Under the pieces are notes generated by a model. The model searched no databases, was not told the origin of the DNA, and saw only the letters and a list, made by a program, of their open reading frames with translations. Shown here in pieces: positions 3,869 to 5,078 of a DNA stretch of 5,078 nt; position 1 is the first letter of the stretch, and the number at the start of each line of letters is the position of its first letter. The stretch is taken from NCBI GenBank assembly GCA_023356515.1, contig JAKQYG010000323.1, forward strand, positions 1 through 5,078. Reading direction: 5' to 3'. The position numbers were made by a program, and so were the translations under genes. Source of the stretch: Trichodesmium sp. MAG_R04. Its GTDB lineage: Bacteria; Cyanobacteriota; Cyanobacteriia; Cyanobacteriales; Microcoleaceae.

Positions 3869-5078
3869 TTATTTTCTAGTTAAAACTAAATCTAAAATTG
3901 CTTGAGCTGCGCGATCACAAACTCCTTCTTCTCCCAAAGATTGACGCATTTCTTGATAATTAGCTAATGTTTGAGCTCGGCGTTGAGAATTTAATAAAAG
4001 TTCCAAAGCTTCAGAGACAATATTTTCAGGAGTGGCATTTTCTTGAAATAACTCTGGTACAATAGGCTTCATTTGCACTAGATTAGGTGGAGACATAAAT
4101 GGAATCGAAAACCTGAGAATATTTCTAGCGATCCAAGCAGTGATAGGATTAACCTTATATATTACGACTTGAGGTACATTTAGCAAAGCTATTTCTAAAT
4201 TTACAGTACCAGACTTAGCGATCGCCAAGTCAGCTCCAGCCAGAATTTCTAAATTGTTACTTTCTTGTATTTCTTTACTTTTTTGTGAAAAAGATGGATA
4301 AATTGTTGCCTGGAGTTGATACTTCTGAATTGCCTCTGCAATGGCATAACGATAAGTCTCTAAAGATAGAGGAATCAGAAAATGGACGTGAGGTAATCTT
4401 TTCTGAATTATTTGAGCTGCTTGAAAGATTACAGGCATTAAATATTTAATTTCTTGTTGCCGAGATGCAGGCAATAAAGCGATCGCCAATGTATCTGGAG
4501 CTATTCCTAGAGCACGACGAGCTTCTTCTCTAGTAGGAGCAGTTTTAACTCTATCAATGATAGGATGACCTACCCAAGTAACGTCAGCTCCTTTTTCCCG
4601 AAAATAATTTGCTTCTCCTGGAAAAATGGCTAAAAGTTTATCTGTCAAACTGACTATTTTAGATGTTTGATCACTTCCCATAGACCAAACCCATTCTTGA
4701 GGAGCAATGTACCAAACAATTGGCAGATTTGACCAGGTTTTACGAATATAGCTACCAATATTTAGATTAGGTCCCATGTAGTCTATCAAAATAACTATAT
4801 GAGGAGATTCTTTCTGTAGATATTCCTTAGCTTTTTGTTGAATTTTCAGAGTAGGGAAAACAAAAGATAAAGATTCAATAATTCCGACAGAACCAATTTT
4901 AGTTGTATTTCTCAACAAAGTAGCACCAGTAGCAGCCATGCGATCGCCCCCCAGGGCAACAATATCCAAATTTAAACCCTGAAGTTGAGCTTGACGGTAG
5001 AGTGCTTCAACTAACATGGCACCTTGTAAATCTCCAGAAACTTCACCTGTACTAATAAAAATTTTGATGGGAGATGGG
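3869..5078 (-). CDS. lpxB: Lipid-A-disaccharide synthase, 5' end just outside window
   Basis: The frame is open from the window edge (5077) to the TAA at 3871-3869, 402 visible residues. The ATG at 5017 is not the start: KIFISTGEVSGDLQG precedes it in frame and is the conserved LpxB N-terminus, so the true start is probably only a few codons beyond the window. Other family marks are WYIAPQEWVW (122-131), VGHPIID (169-175), LLPASRQQEI (201-210) and SGTVNLE (289-295). LpxB, a GT-B glycosyltransferase acting at the inner face of the inner membrane, joins UDP-2,3-diacylglucosamine to 2,3-diacylglucosamine 1-phosphate to give the lipid A disaccharide. The usual GSR of the LLPGSR motif reads ASR here; I believe this is normal in cyanobacteria. 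Three HIP1 sites lie in the gene. In cyanobacteria lpxC, fabZ and lpxA commonly precede lpxB, so they may lie past 5078. No strong terminator follows. Confidence 0.95.
   Translation of the reverse strand, partial: PSPIKIFISTGEVSGDLQGAMLVEALYRQAQLQGLNLDIVALGGDRMAATGATLLRNTTKIGSVGIIESLSFVFPTLKIQQKAKEYLQKESPHIVILIDYMGPNLNIGSYIRKTWSNLPIVWYIAPQEWVWSMGSDQTSKIVSLTDKLLAIFPGEANYFREKGADVTWVGHPIIDRVKTAPTREEARRALGIAPDTLAIALLPASRQQEIKYLMPVIFQAAQIIQKRLPHVHFLIPLSLETYRYAIAEAIQKYQLQATIYPSFSQKSKEIQESNNLEILAGADLAIAKSGTVNLEIALLNVPQVVIYKVNPITAWIARNILRFSIPFMSPPNLVQMKPIVPELFQENATPENIVSEALELLLNSQRRAQTLANYQEMRQSLGEEGVCDRAAQAILDLVLTRK

Overview
The window is about 5.1 kb of AT-rich DNA that looks cyanobacterial, probably from a filamentous or colonial lineage with large repeat-rich intergenic regions. 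The evidence is four copies of the HIP1 octamer GCGATCGC (2571, 4218, 4479, 4940), a cyanobacterial-style LpxB, several palindromic repeats of kinds common in cyanobacterial intergenic DNA, and a low coding density. Genus-level placement is not possible from the sequence alone.

Layout. (1) 1-1298, plus strand: the 3' part of a fused tetrapyrrole gene, uroporphyrinogen-III C-methyltransferase (CobA/SUMT) followed by uroporphyrinogen-III synthase (HemD); the 5' end lies before the window. (2) 1295-1948, minus strand: two decayed genes in tandem, converging on the cobA-hemD stop. The upstream one is the C-terminal piece of a DUF2809-like membrane protein. The downstream one is an unidentified protein with a frameshift and several stops. 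Their junction still has the ATGA stop/start overlap of a former operon. (3) 1971-2505: a 535-bp composite element bounded by 17-bp perfect inverted repeats. It contains 62-bp imperfect inverted arms, several hairpins, a nested 59-bp miniature element with its own 13-bp inverted repeats and 6-bp flanking duplication, and a short open reading fragment. (4) 2506-2657: a short spacer with one HIP1 site and no gene. (5) 2658-3203, minus strand: a small secreted or membrane-anchored hypothetical protein built from two diverged copies of a 43-residue motif. (6) 3204-3868: 665 bp without a gene, holding a 40-nt imperfect hairpin, a C-run/GGGG palindrome cluster, a GAAACC-GGTTTC palindrome and a degraded relative of the 59-bp element. 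(7) 3869-5078, minus strand: lpxB, complete at its 3' end and cut by the window only a few codons from its expected start.

The two recognisable genes are housekeeping and do not act together: CobA-HemD makes uroporphyrinogen III and diverts it to precorrin-2 (siroheme/cobalamin branch), while LpxB makes the lipid A disaccharide for the outer membrane. The roughly 2.6 kb between them appears to be a decay and repeat-accumulation zone. I do not see a multi-gene new system. The items most worth a second look are the two-repeat exported protein, the relic operon, and the nested miniature elements.
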